DNA from: Flavobacteriaceae bacterium
Lineage (GTDB): Bacteria; Bacteroidota; Bacteroidia; Flavobacteriales; Flavobacteriaceae
Assembly: GCA_030625995.1 (NCBI GenBank)
Contig: DAOUPU010000050.1
Location: forward strand, 1-13,549
Length of the DNA stretch: 13,549 bases
Reading direction: 5' to 3'
Of this stretch, positions 5,647 to 12,734 are shown one piece after another. A program made the translations under genes and the position numbers. A model generated the notes under the pieces. That model was given only the letters and a program-made list of their open reading frames with translations. It had not been told where the DNA came from and did no database searches. Numbering within the stretch: position 1 is the first letter of the stretch; each line of letters begins with the position of its first letter.

Positions 5647-6858
5647 ATGTCTGTTTTAAGTGGTAAAAATGTACTTCTCGGGGTTACCGCCGGTATTGCT
5701 GCTTATAAAACCGCTTTTTTAGTAAGGTTATTAATCAAGGCAGGGGCTAAGGTACAAGTTGTAATGACGCCCGCTTCCAAGGATTTTGTAACCCCACTTA
5801 CCCTATCTACGCTTTCAAAGAACCCTGTTCATTCTACTTTTTATGATCGAGAAGAGGAGAATGAAAAGTGGAATAATCATGTGGATTTAGCCCTTTGGGC
5901 AGATATGTTCCTCATAGCTCCTACTACGGCAAATACCTTGTCAAAAATGGCAAATGGTTTGTGCGACAACCTGTTACTGGCAGTTTATTTATCAGCAAAA
6001 TGTAAAGTTTATTTTGCACCTGCAATGGACTTGGACATGTATAAACACAAATCAACAAAACAAAATATAGAGAAATTAAAAGGTTTTGGCAACGTGTTTA
6101 TTCCTCCAGCAAGCGGGGAACTTGCAAGTGGTTTAGAAGGAGAGGGGAGAATGGCGGAACCAGATGACATAATAAAATTTATTGAGAACGATATAATTTC
6201 AAAATTACCTTTAAGGGGCACTTCTGTCTTAATAACCGCTGGCCCAACTTTTGAAGCTATCGATCCTGTTAGATTCATAGGGAATCACTCTTCCGGGAAG
6301 ATGGGTTATGCTTTGGCAGACCGAGCAGCGAATTTAGGGGCTCAAGTTGTTTTGATCTCTGGACCTTCTCATGAAGAATTAAAGAATACTTCGATTCAAA
6401 TAGTTGCAGTTACAAATGCCGAGGAAATGTATCTTGCATGTCAATCTTATTTTTCTGATTCCGACATAGCAATATTTTCTGCAGCGGTGGCTGACTATAC
6501 ACCGTCAAAGGTTGCTTCTCAAAAAATAAAGAAAAAAGACGCTTCCTTGTCGATCGAACTAAAACCAACAAAAGATATATTAGCCACTATGGGAGGTATA
6601 AAGAAAGATCAATTTTTGGTTGGTTTTGCCCTAGAAACTAATGATGGCATAAGAAATGCAAAGAGTAAATTAAAGAAAAAAAATTTAGATTTAATTGTTC
6701 TAAATACTTTACAAGATAAGGGGGCAGGATTTAAAACAGATACAAATAAAGTTACATTAATAGATAAAAATGAAAAAATAACTACATTTGAATTAAAATC
6801 TAAAACTGAGGTTGCCAAAGATATTTTTGATGAAATCACAAAAAAGTTACATGCATAA
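5647..6858 (+). CDS. coaBC: Bifunctional phosphopantothenoylcysteine decarboxylase / phosphopantothenate-cysteine ligase
   Basis: CoaBC makes 4'-phosphopantetheine for coenzyme A: the C-terminal CoaB half joins cysteine to 4'-phosphopantothenate and the N-terminal FMN-binding CoaC half decarboxylates the product. The 403 residues match the fused enzyme. CoaC shows G-V-T-A-G-I-A-A-Y-K (12-21), catalytic H78 in N-H-V-D-L, A-P-T-T-A-N-T (91-97) and P-A-M-D-L-D-M (125-131). CoaB shows T-A-G-P-T-x-E-x-I-D-P-V-R (197-209), N213-H-S-S-G-K-M-G, S-A-A-V-A-D-Y (277-283) and K-I-K-K (292-295). Two CoaC positions are unusual: the PxMNxxM Asn is Asp (D128), and the active-site Cys loop (A-C-G in E. coli) reads L-A-S-G with Ser161. 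The gene starts two bases after the omega stop and overlaps porD by 8 bp. Confidence 0.95.
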   Translation: MSVLSGKNVLLGVTAGIAAYKTAFLVRLLIKAGAKVQVVMTPASKDFVTPLTLSTLSKNPVHSTFYDREEENEKWNNHVDLALWADMFLIAPTTANTLSKMANGLCDNLLLAVYLSAKCKVYFAPAMDLDMYKHKSTKQNIEKLKGFGNVFIPPASGELASGLEGEGRMAEPDDIIKFIENDIISKLPLRGTSVLITAGPTFEAIDPVRFIGNHSSGKMGYALADRAANLGAQVVLISGPSHEELKNTSIQIVAVTNAEEMYLACQSYFSDSDIAIFSAAVADYTPSKVASQKIKKKDASLSIELKPTKDILATMGGIKKDQFLVGFALETNDGIRNAKSKLKKKNLDLIVLNTLQDKGAGFKTDTNKVTLIDKNEKITTFELKSKTEVAKDIFDEITKKLHA

Positions 6859-7744
6859 ATTTCAATTTATTTTAATATTACTTCTTTTATCCTTTAACAC
6901 AAAGTCGCAAGAGTTGAATTGTCGCGTTAATATCAACTCAGACGAAATCGGTATATCGAATAAGCAAATATTTGTTACTCTACAACAAGATATTACTGAT
7001 TATATGAATAATACAAAATGGACAAATATTCTTTATGGTAATAATGAGAAAGTAGACTGTATCTTAACTATAAATATACTTAATGTTAAGTCTGGTTCAC
7101 AGTTTAGCGGAACTCTTCAGTTACTTGTATCTCGTCCTGTATATAATTCGACCTATCTAACTCCAATTTTGACTTTTAATGATACGCAGATATCATTTAG
7201 TTATGAGGAATACCAACCAATGGTCTATAACGAAATTGCTTTTGATTCAAATTTACTTTCCATATTGACATATTATGCCTATACGATAATTGGGTTTCAG
7301 GCAGATACATTTTCATTTAAAGGTGGAGAAAGATTTTTTGAACTGGCGGAGAATGTGGTCAATGTAGCACAACAAGGCGGAGCTTCTGGGTGGAAAAGAA
7401 TTGATGGTAATAATACGCGTTATCAATTAAATGAAAATTTATTATCTCCTGTATATGAGCCATTTAGAATGGCTATGTACAATTATCATTTAAATGGATT
7501 AGATGTAATGGTTGATGATAGCAGAAGAGCTAAAGAAACGATTAGTCAATCAATCATTGAATTAAAAAAAATATTTGATGATAGACCAAACACCTTTTTA
7601 ATTCGTGTTTTTATGGATACAAAAGGTGATGAAATTGTTGATATTTTTTCTGATGGACCGAGAATTGAAACAACAGAACTACGTGAAGTTCTATCTAAAA
7701 TATTTCCTTCGTTTGATCCTAAATGGAAAGAAATTAAAATTTAA
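6851..7744 (+). CDS. porD: Type IX secretion-associated protein PorD (DUF4835)
   Basis: The product is an exported 297-residue protein of the DUF4835 family, named PorD for its link to the Bacteroidetes type IX secretion system, which sends proteins across the outer membrane. I chose the ATG at 6851, inside the end of coaBC, because it yields a clean Sec signal (M-H-K-F-Q-F, then leucine-rich core, cleavage near K-S-Q before E-L-N-C) and an 8-bp overlap; an upstream ATG at 6812 would add 13 residues and spoil the signal. Other family features are the starting L-N-C-R-V segment, the Y-x-x-T-Y-L-T-P-I-L region (about 98-107), a conserved Y-Y-A-Y-T-I-I-G-F segment (about 137-145) and a central G-x-x-x-F-E-L-A element. 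A Cys at +4 after the predicted site is not a lipobox. Exact biochemical role is unknown. Confidence 0.85.
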   Translation: MHKFQFILILLLLSFNTKSQELNCRVNINSDEIGISNKQIFVTLQQDITDYMNNTKWTNILYGNNEKVDCILTINILNVKSGSQFSGTLQLLVSRPVYNSTYLTPILTFNDTQISFSYEEYQPMVYNEIAFDSNLLSILTYYAYTIIGFQADTFSFKGGERFFELAENVVNVAQQGGASGWKRIDGNNTRYQLNENLLSPVYEPFRMAMYNYHLNGLDVMVDDSRRAKETISQSIIELKKIFDDRPNTFLIRVFMDTKGDEIVDIFSDGPRIETTELREVLSKIFPSFDPKWKEIKI

Positions 7745-7772
7745 ATAGTTTTTATTAGGACTGTCTTTTACC

Positions 7773-7780
7773 TAAGTTTG
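7773..7780 (+). promoter_or_regulatory. Bacteroidetes -7 element for recN
   Basis: TAAGTTTG is a perfect TAnnTTTG match 40 bp before the recN ATG, giving a leader of about 35 nt. A T-run (7748-7753) lies about 19 bp upstream where a TTTG -33 box would be expected. It suggests recN can be transcribed apart from the bamD-porD operon, as would suit a damage-response gene. No SOS-box palindrome is evident. Confidence 0.5.
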
Positions 7781-7820
7781 ATCTTATTAATTTTTACTTG
7801 TTATAATCCATTACTATTAA

Positions 7821-9473
7821 ATGCTTGTTTCACTATCTATTAAAAACTATGCTTTAATTGAAAATCTAAAGGTTGATTTTCAAAATAGATTTTCTATAAT
7901 CACCGGAGAAACAGGTGCCGGTAAATCAATTCTTCTAGGTGGATTATCATTGGTTTTAGGAAAAAGAGCGGATGCATCTTTAGTTAGTAATAAAGATAAA
8001 AAATGTGTTATTGAGGCTGTATTCGATATTGAGAATTACGATTTAATTTCTTTTTTCGATGAAGAGGATTTGGATTATGAATTATTTACAACCATAAGAA
8101 GGGAAATTCTACCAAATGGTAAATCCAGAGCTTTTATTAACGATACACCAACAACTTTAACTGTTTTAAACAACTTCTCTAAGCAACTCATTGATATTCA
8201 TTCTCAGCATGAAACTTTACAGTTGGCAGATACAAATTTTCAATTTCAGATCATTGATAGTTTAGCGGAGAATATGGAGGAGCTAGTGACATATAAAAAA
8301 GAATTGGTTAGGTTCAAAAAGTTAAATGCAGAATTGGATTTGGTCCGTACCAATCAGCAAAAAGAGAAAAATGAATTAGATTATAATAGATTCCTTTTTG
8401 ATGAATTGGAAGATGCAAATTTAATGGATAATGAACTTCAAAATTTGGAGGAAGAAATAGAAAAATTATCTCATGTAGAGGATATTAAGTTGAATTTATC
8501 GGAGACTGTGCAAATCTCAGATGACGAACAAATTGGGTTAAAGAGTTTGATGCAAAAAGTTAAATTCAATTTAGAAAATATTAAAAGATATTCAAGTACT
8601 TACGAGGAATTGTACGAACGTATCACTAGTCTGATTATTGAATTTAATGATATTGTAGAAGACGCTGTTAGAGAGAATGAGAATCTTGATTATGACCCTG
8701 TTGAACTAGAAAGGTTAAATGACCGGTTGCAAGTTCTCTATAATTTAAAAAAGAAACATGCAGTAGAAACAGTCGGGGAATTGATCCAAGTAAGAAATTC
8801 TCTTGAAAATAAGATCAGTAAAATTGAAAATATAGGGCAAAGTATTAAGGATAAGGAATTAGAAATTAAGGAGATTGAAAATAAATTGGATGGAATTTCA
8901 GGATCCATTCATAAAAAAAGAGCAATTGCCATTCCGGTTTTCAAGAAACAATTGGAAAAAATTCTGAAAAATTTGGAAATGAAAAATACCCGGGTTTCAA
9001 TTAATTTGATTGAGGGTAAAGAACTTCTATTTAATGGAAAGGATACTTTAGAGTTTTTAATATCTGCAAATAAGGGATTGACTTTTGAAAGTTTAAAGAA
9101 AGCAGCCTCAGGAGGAGAAATATCGAGAATCATGCTTGCAGTCAAAAATATTCTGTCAAAATACACTAATTTGCCTGCCATCATATTTGATGAGATCGAC
9201 ACTGGTGTATCCGGAGAGGTTTCCAATAAAATTGCTGACATTATGCAGCAAATGAGTACCCAGATGCAAGTGATCAGCATCACGCATTTACCACAAATTG
9301 CTGCCAAAGGAAATCATCATTTTAAAGTATTTAAAGAAGAAGTTGATGGTAAAATTACTTCAAATATTAAATTACTTGATGAAAATGAGAGGATTGTGGA
9401 ATTAGCAGAAATGCTTGGTGGTAAGGATTTAACAGACTCAGCAATAGCACATGCAAAACAGCTTCTCAATTAA
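7821..9473 (+). CDS. recN: DNA repair protein RecN
   Basis: RecN is an SMC-like ATPase that binds DNA ends and supports recombinational repair of double-strand breaks. The 550-residue protein has family length and order: N-terminal S-I-K-N-Y-A-L-I-E (6-14), Walker A G-E-T-G-A-G-K-S (29-36), a long Glu/Lys/Leu-rich coiled-coil centre (roughly 150-370) and a C-terminal half with the ABC signature S-G-G-E-I-S-R (430-436), Walker B I-I-F-D-E-I-D-T-G-V-S-G (454-465, with D457 and E458), and the switch-like S-I-T-H-L-P-Q-I-A. The motif I-D-I-H-S-Q-H-E typical of RecN is present near residue 130. It follows porD after 76 bp with its own -7 element. The start gives the full N-terminal strand of the ATPase head. 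Nothing appears truncated. Confidence 0.96.
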   Translation: MLVSLSIKNYALIENLKVDFQNRFSIITGETGAGKSILLGGLSLVLGKRADASLVSNKDKKCVIEAVFDIENYDLISFFDEEDLDYELFTTIRREILPNGKSRAFINDTPTTLTVLNNFSKQLIDIHSQHETLQLADTNFQFQIIDSLAENMEELVTYKKELVRFKKLNAELDLVRTNQQKEKNELDYNRFLFDELEDANLMDNELQNLEEEIEKLSHVEDIKLNLSETVQISDDEQIGLKSLMQKVKFNLENIKRYSSTYEELYERITSLIIEFNDIVEDAVRENENLDYDPVELERLNDRLQVLYNLKKKHAVETVGELIQVRNSLENKISKIENIGQSIKDKELEIKEIENKLDGISGSIHKKRAIAIPVFKKQLEKILKNLEMKNTRVSINLIEGKELLFNGKDTLEFLISANKGLTFESLKKAASGGEISRIMLAVKNILSKYTNLPAIIFDEIDTGVSGEVSNKIADIMQQMSTQMQVISITHLPQIAAKGNHHFKVFKEEVDGKITSNIKLLDENERIVELAEMLGGKDLTDSAIAHAKQLLN

Positions 9474-9511
9474 AAAGTTTTTGGCTGGGTTTTATAATTC
9501 AAATAATGGTT

Positions 9512-9519
9512 TAACTTTG
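9512..9519 (+). promoter_or_regulatory. Bacteroidetes -7 element for fabI
   Basis: TAACTTTG matches TAnnTTTG exactly. It lies 73 bp before the fabI ATG, so the mRNA would have an A-rich leader of about 68 nt without a Shine-Dalgarno sequence. A T-rich stretch stands where -33 would be; the nearest TTG (9481-9483) is about 28 bp upstream and too far for the usual spacing. A weak TTTGG/CCAAA pair (9530-9534 and 9556-9560) lies in the leader. Confidence 0.5.
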
Positions 9520-9592
9520 CCAACACTCATTTGGAATAATTTTTTATAGGTGTGACCAAAATAACTAACAAAAAAAATCAAAAAATTAACAT

Positions 9593-10450
9593 ATGTACAA
9601 TTTATTAAAAGGTAAAAAAGGGATCATTTTTGGAGCTTTAGACTCAAAGTCTATCGCATGGAAAGTTGCAGAAAGAGCACATGAAGAAGGAGCGAAGTTT
9701 GTTTTAACCAATGCGCCAGTTGCATTGAGACTTGGAACTATTTCAGAATTAGCGGAAAAAACAGGATCTCAGGTCATTCCTGCAGATGCTACATCTATAA
9801 TGGATCTTGAAAATCTTATAGATCAGGCTATGAAAGTATTGGGTGGGAAAATTGATTTTGTACTTCACTCTATAGGTATGTCTGTCAACGTTCGTAGAGG
9901 GAATCACTATACACATCAGGATTATAATTTCACAAAAACGGGTTGGGACGTATCTGCCTTATCTTTTCATAGAGTAATGAGTGTATTGTATGCTAAAAAT
10001 GCAATGAAAGAATGGGGAAGTATAGTAGCGTTGACTTATATGGCTGCGCAGCGCGTATTTCCGGATTATAATGATATGGCGGATAATAAAGCATATTTAG
10101 AATCTGTAGCCCGTAGTTTTGGATATTTCTTTGGGCGTGATAAAAAAGTGAGAGTGAATACTATTTCTCAATCACCAACTGCAACAACAGCAGGAAGTGG
10201 TGTAAAGGGATTTGACGGATTTATTGCATATGCTGAAAAAATGTCGCCACTTGGAAATGCCACGGCCTTGGAATGTGCCGATTATACGATTAGTTTATTC
10301 TCTGATCTTACTAAGAAAGTAACCCTTCAAAATTTATTCCACGATGGTGGATTTTCAAATATGGGAATAAGTACTGCTATTATGGATGATTTTATGAAGG
10401 ATTATGAAAATGATAATGCCGAAGAACCTGTTGAGAAAAGTAAAAAATAG
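9593..10450 (+). CDS. fabI: Enoyl-[acyl-carrier-protein] reductase FabI
   Basis: FabI reduces trans-2-enoyl-ACP with NAD(P)H, the last step of each fatty-acid elongation cycle. The 285-residue SDR-fold protein shows G-K-K-G-I-I-F-G-A-L-D-S-K-S-I-A-W (7-23) at the nucleotide-binding turn, H-S-I-G (92-95) and the FabI-type catalytic set: Y149 plus Y159 and K166 with the FabI spacing (Y-x6-K). The D-G-G-F near residue 251 is the usual SDR end motif. The loop after the last catalytic helix reads N-T-I-S-Q-S-P-T instead of the N-x-I-S-A-G-P-I/L of E. coli; this seems usual for Bacteroidetes FabI. The C-terminal 15-20 residues form a charged tail beyond the SDR fold. It is a single-gene unit with its own -7 element and a strong terminator after the stop. 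Confidence 0.95.
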   Translation: MYNLLKGKKGIIFGALDSKSIAWKVAERAHEEGAKFVLTNAPVALRLGTISELAEKTGSQVIPADATSIMDLENLIDQAMKVLGGKIDFVLHSIGMSVNVRRGNHYTHQDYNFTKTGWDVSALSFHRVMSVLYAKNAMKEWGSIVALTYMAAQRVFPDYNDMADNKAYLESVARSFGYFFGRDKKVRVNTISQSPTATTAGSGVKGFDGFIAYAEKMSPLGNATALECADYTISLFSDLTKKVTLQNLFHDGGFSNMGISTAIMDDFMKDYENDNAEEPVEKSKK

Positions 10451-10471
10451 TTAATCCAACACAATGAGTAT

Positions 10472-10509
10472 AAAAGGGTGATTTTTTAAAATCACCCTTT
10501 TTCTTTTTA
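10472..10509 (+). terminator. Strong rho-independent terminator after fabI
   Basis: A perfect 14-bp inverted repeat, AAAAGGGTGATTTT (10472-10485) and AAAATCACCCTTTT (10488-10501), is separated by TT and followed by a T-rich tract to 10509. The GC core (GGGTGAT/ATCACCC) with the outer A/T arms gives a typical hairpin plus U-tract starting 21 bp after the fabI stop. The A-run on the left side makes it potentially active in both directions. Confidence 0.93.
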
Positions 10510-10688
10510 TAGAATATACATTGGAGGTTCGTTTTGAAGTATTAAAACAAAATATACTATGTAGTGTGGTAGTATTTTTTACATTGATTTATAATAAACA
10601 GATTTCTCGTAGTCTGATTCATCCTGTATACGTTCACAATATTTACAGAAGCATGAGGATTGTCATTTTTTTTATGATTTTAATAATA
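10510..10688. other. Non-coding spacer between the fabI terminator and the etfB promoter
   Basis: I see no gene here. A weak hairpin ATACTA (10554-10559) / TAGTAT (10570-10575) with a 10-nt loop is followed by a T-run (10576-10580) and could be a minor backup terminator, though its stem is AU-rich and short. The rest is AT-rich sequence without a recognisable riboswitch or operator palindrome. Confidence 0.5.
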
Positions 10689-10696
10689 TAATTTTG
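10689..10696 (+). promoter_or_regulatory. Bacteroidetes -7 element for the etfB-etfA-acyl-CoA dehydrogenase operon
   Basis: TAATTTTG matches TAnnTTTG exactly, 29 bp before the etfB ATG (leader about 24 nt). A TTG at 10660-10662 is the nearest -33 candidate, but its 26-bp spacing is longer than usual. The position downstream of a terminator supports a genuine transcription start. Confidence 0.5.
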
Positions 10697-10725
10697 AAAA
10701 TCTTAAAAAAATAAACATTTAATAG

Positions 10726-11607
10726 ATGAGACCACTTAAAATTATTGTGTTGGCAAAACAGGTTCCGGACACTAGAAATGTTGGTACAGATGCTATGAAA
10801 CCTGATGGTACTGTTAATCGGGGTAAACTTCCGGTTATTTTTAATCCTGATGATCTTCATGCCTTGGAATTGGCATTAAATATTAAAGATCGTGTTCCTG
10901 GGACAGAAGTGACCATACTAACAATGGGGCCAAAAAGAGCAGCCGATATTATTAGAGAAGGTTATTATAGAGGCGCAGATAATGGTATTATGATCTCAGA
11001 TAAAAGATTCGGAGGAGCGGATACTTTGGCAACGAGCTATACTCTTGTTAAAGCCATACAAAAATTAAGCCCTTTCGATTTGATACTGGGAGGAAGACAG
11101 GCCATTGATGGAGATACTGCTCAGGTAGGCCCGCAATGTGCAGAAAAATTGAATATCCCACAAGTTACTTATGTAGAAGAGATCGTGTCATTTACTGATA
11201 ATGAAATCATTGCAAAAAGACGATTAGACAAAGGAGTAGAAACCGTATCCTCACCATTTCCTTGTCTGATGACAGTCCATGAAACCTCTCCGGTTTGTAG
11301 ATCAAGACATGCCAAACAGGTAATGAAGTATAAATACGCCAGAACTAATACCGAATTAAAATCCAGGACTACAGATCCTTTAATACTTACTTTACATGAG
11401 AAAAGACCTTATCTGGCTATTCCGGAATGGGGTGTAGAAGACATTGAAGCCGAAATGGGAAAAATTGGATTATCCGGTTCCCCCACAAAAGTTAAAAGCG
11501 TAGAGAGTATTGTTTTAACAACTGATGAAAATAAAGTGCTTAGTGATTCAGATGCAGACATCGAATTGATGATAAAAGAATTAATTGAAAACCATACCAT
11601 AGGTTAA
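10726..11607 (+). CDS. etfB: Electron transfer flavoprotein beta subunit, FixA/bifurcation-associated type
   Basis: EtfB forms with EtfA an FAD-containing heterodimer that shuttles electrons with acyl-CoA dehydrogenases. The 293-residue chain is longer than ordinary respiratory EtfB (about 250) and carries K-Q-V-P-D-T (11-16), F-N-P-D-D (39-43), L-T-M-G-P (65-69), G-A-D-N-G (83-87) and above all G-R-Q-A-I-D-G-D-T-A-Q-V-G-P-Q (123-137). That last motif is the version seen in FixA and clostridial Bcd-partner EtfB, where a second FAD binds and bifurcates electrons; respiratory EtfB usually reads differently at this point (an A-I-D-D-D type). The extension after residue 250 follows the same group. 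It is first in the operon with etfA (25-nt gap) and an acyl-CoA dehydrogenase. Whether this ETF truly bifurcates is not shown by sequence alone. Confidence 0.93.
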   Translation: MRPLKIIVLAKQVPDTRNVGTDAMKPDGTVNRGKLPVIFNPDDLHALELALNIKDRVPGTEVTILTMGPKRAADIIREGYYRGADNGIMISDKRFGGADTLATSYTLVKAIQKLSPFDLILGGRQAIDGDTAQVGPQCAEKLNIPQVTYVEEIVSFTDNEIIAKRRLDKGVETVSSPFPCLMTVHETSPVCRSRHAKQVMKYKYARTNTELKSRTTDPLILTLHEKRPYLAIPEWGVEDIEAEMGKIGLSGSPTKVKSVESIVLTTDENKVLSDSDADIELMIKELIENHTIG

Positions 11608-11632
11608 TCGTTAATAATAAAATTTTAAACAA

Positions 11633-12652
11633 ATGAAAAGTGTATTTGTCTATTGTGAAGTTGAAAATAAAAATGTTGCAGATATAAGCCTGGAATTACT
11701 TTCCGCAGGAAAACGTTTGGCTCAAAAATTGGGATGCCCGATGGAGGCTATGGTTTTTGGAAATGACCTAATAGGTATTTCAGATCAAATCGCACCTTAT
11801 GGTGTTGATAAGATTCACATAGCAGATGATGAGCGTCTGGAGCCATTTAGAACGCTTCCCCATGCTGCACTTGCCACAGAAATCTTAAAAAAAGAGGATC
11901 CTCAAATTATTTTACTTGGAGCTACAGCTATTGGAAGAGATTTGGCACCGAGATTAGCATCGGCATTGAATTGTGGACTTACGGCTGATTGTACTATTCT
12001 TGATATCGGAGATCATTTTGTAAAAAAAGAAAAAAAAGAATACAAAGACCTGTTATATGCAATAAGACCAGCATTTGGAGGAAGTATCATTGCTAATATT
12101 ATCAATTGGGAGATGCATCCTCAAATGGCTACCGTGAGAGAAGGTGTCATGAAAAAAGAAATATTTGCTAAAGATTATAGGGCAAAGGTTATTGTGGTTC
12201 CCGTCAATGAAATAGTACAGGAAGAGGATTTTATCGTAAAAATAATTGAGCGTCATATTGAAGAATCAGATGTAAACCTGAAGGAAGCACCAATAATTGT
12301 TGCCGGTGGCTATGGAGTAGGGTCAAAAGAAAACTTTAAACATTTAGAGCAATTATCTGATTTATTAGGCGGTGAAGTAGGAGGATCAAGGGCAGCCGTT
12401 GATGCGGGTTTTATAGATCACAATCGTCAAATCGGACAAACAGGTGTTACAGTACGTCCAAAATTATATATAGCAGCCGGTATTTCCGGTGCTGTACAGC
12501 ATATGGCAGGAATGCAAGATGCGTCGCTTATTATATCTATCAATAATGATCCGGACGCTCCTATGAATAAAATTGCTGATTATGTAATTCATGGAGATGT
12601 TGGTGAAGTGATTCCAAAAATGATCAAATATTACAAAAAGAACGCGAAGTAA
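11633..12652 (+). CDS. etfA: Electron transfer flavoprotein alpha subunit, FixB/bifurcation-associated type
   Basis: EtfA is the partner of EtfB and holds the electron-carrying FAD in its C-terminal domain. The 339 residues contain the N-terminal L-G-A-T-A-I-G-R-D-L-A-P (95-106) and G-L-T-A-D-C-T (115-121), the R-P-A-F-G-G segment (145-150), Q-M-A-T-V-R (164-169), and the FAD domain with G-S-R-A-A-V-D-A-G (251-259), Q-I-G-Q-T-G (266-271), Y-I-A-A-G-I-S-G-A-V-Q-H (279-290) and I-N-N-D-P-D-A-P (303-310). The TAIGRDLAP and RPAFGG blocks match the FixB/bifurcating group rather than the respiratory group. No ferredoxin-like 4Fe-4S extension is present at either end. It lies between etfB and the acyl-CoA dehydrogenase (82-nt gap) on the same strand, with no terminator between them. 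Confidence 0.94.
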   Translation: MKSVFVYCEVENKNVADISLELLSAGKRLAQKLGCPMEAMVFGNDLIGISDQIAPYGVDKIHIADDERLEPFRTLPHAALATEILKKEDPQIILLGATAIGRDLAPRLASALNCGLTADCTILDIGDHFVKKEKKEYKDLLYAIRPAFGGSIIANIINWEMHPQMATVREGVMKKEIFAKDYRAKVIVVPVNEIVQEEDFIVKIIERHIEESDVNLKEAPIIVAGGYGVGSKENFKHLEQLSDLLGGEVGGSRAAVDAGFIDHNRQIGQTGVTVRPKLYIAAGISGAVQHMAGMQDASLIISINNDPDAPMNKIADYVIHGDVGEVIPKMIKYYKKNAK

Positions 12653-12734
12653 TTTATAACAGTAGCAGTGGTAATAAAGGTTTGGTTCAAGGCAGACAGA
12701 AAATTAAAAATCTCAAAATTTAAAAAAGCACAAA

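Noticed and set aside
6812..6850. Earlier ATG for porD at 6812
   Set aside because: It lies inside coaBC and adds 13 residues that would spoil the Sec signal; the ATG at 6851 gives a clean signal peptide and an ordinary 8-bp overlap.
8909..9307. Long minus-strand open frame of 132 codons inside recN
   Set aside because: It lies opposite the conserved ATPase region of recN and is a shadow of that coding sequence, with no motif of its own.
9520..9560. CCAA/TTTGG/CCAAA alternative pairing in the fabI leader as a regulatory switch
   Set aside because: The first CCAA lies at or before the predicted transcription start, and the remaining 5-bp stem has a 21-nt loop.
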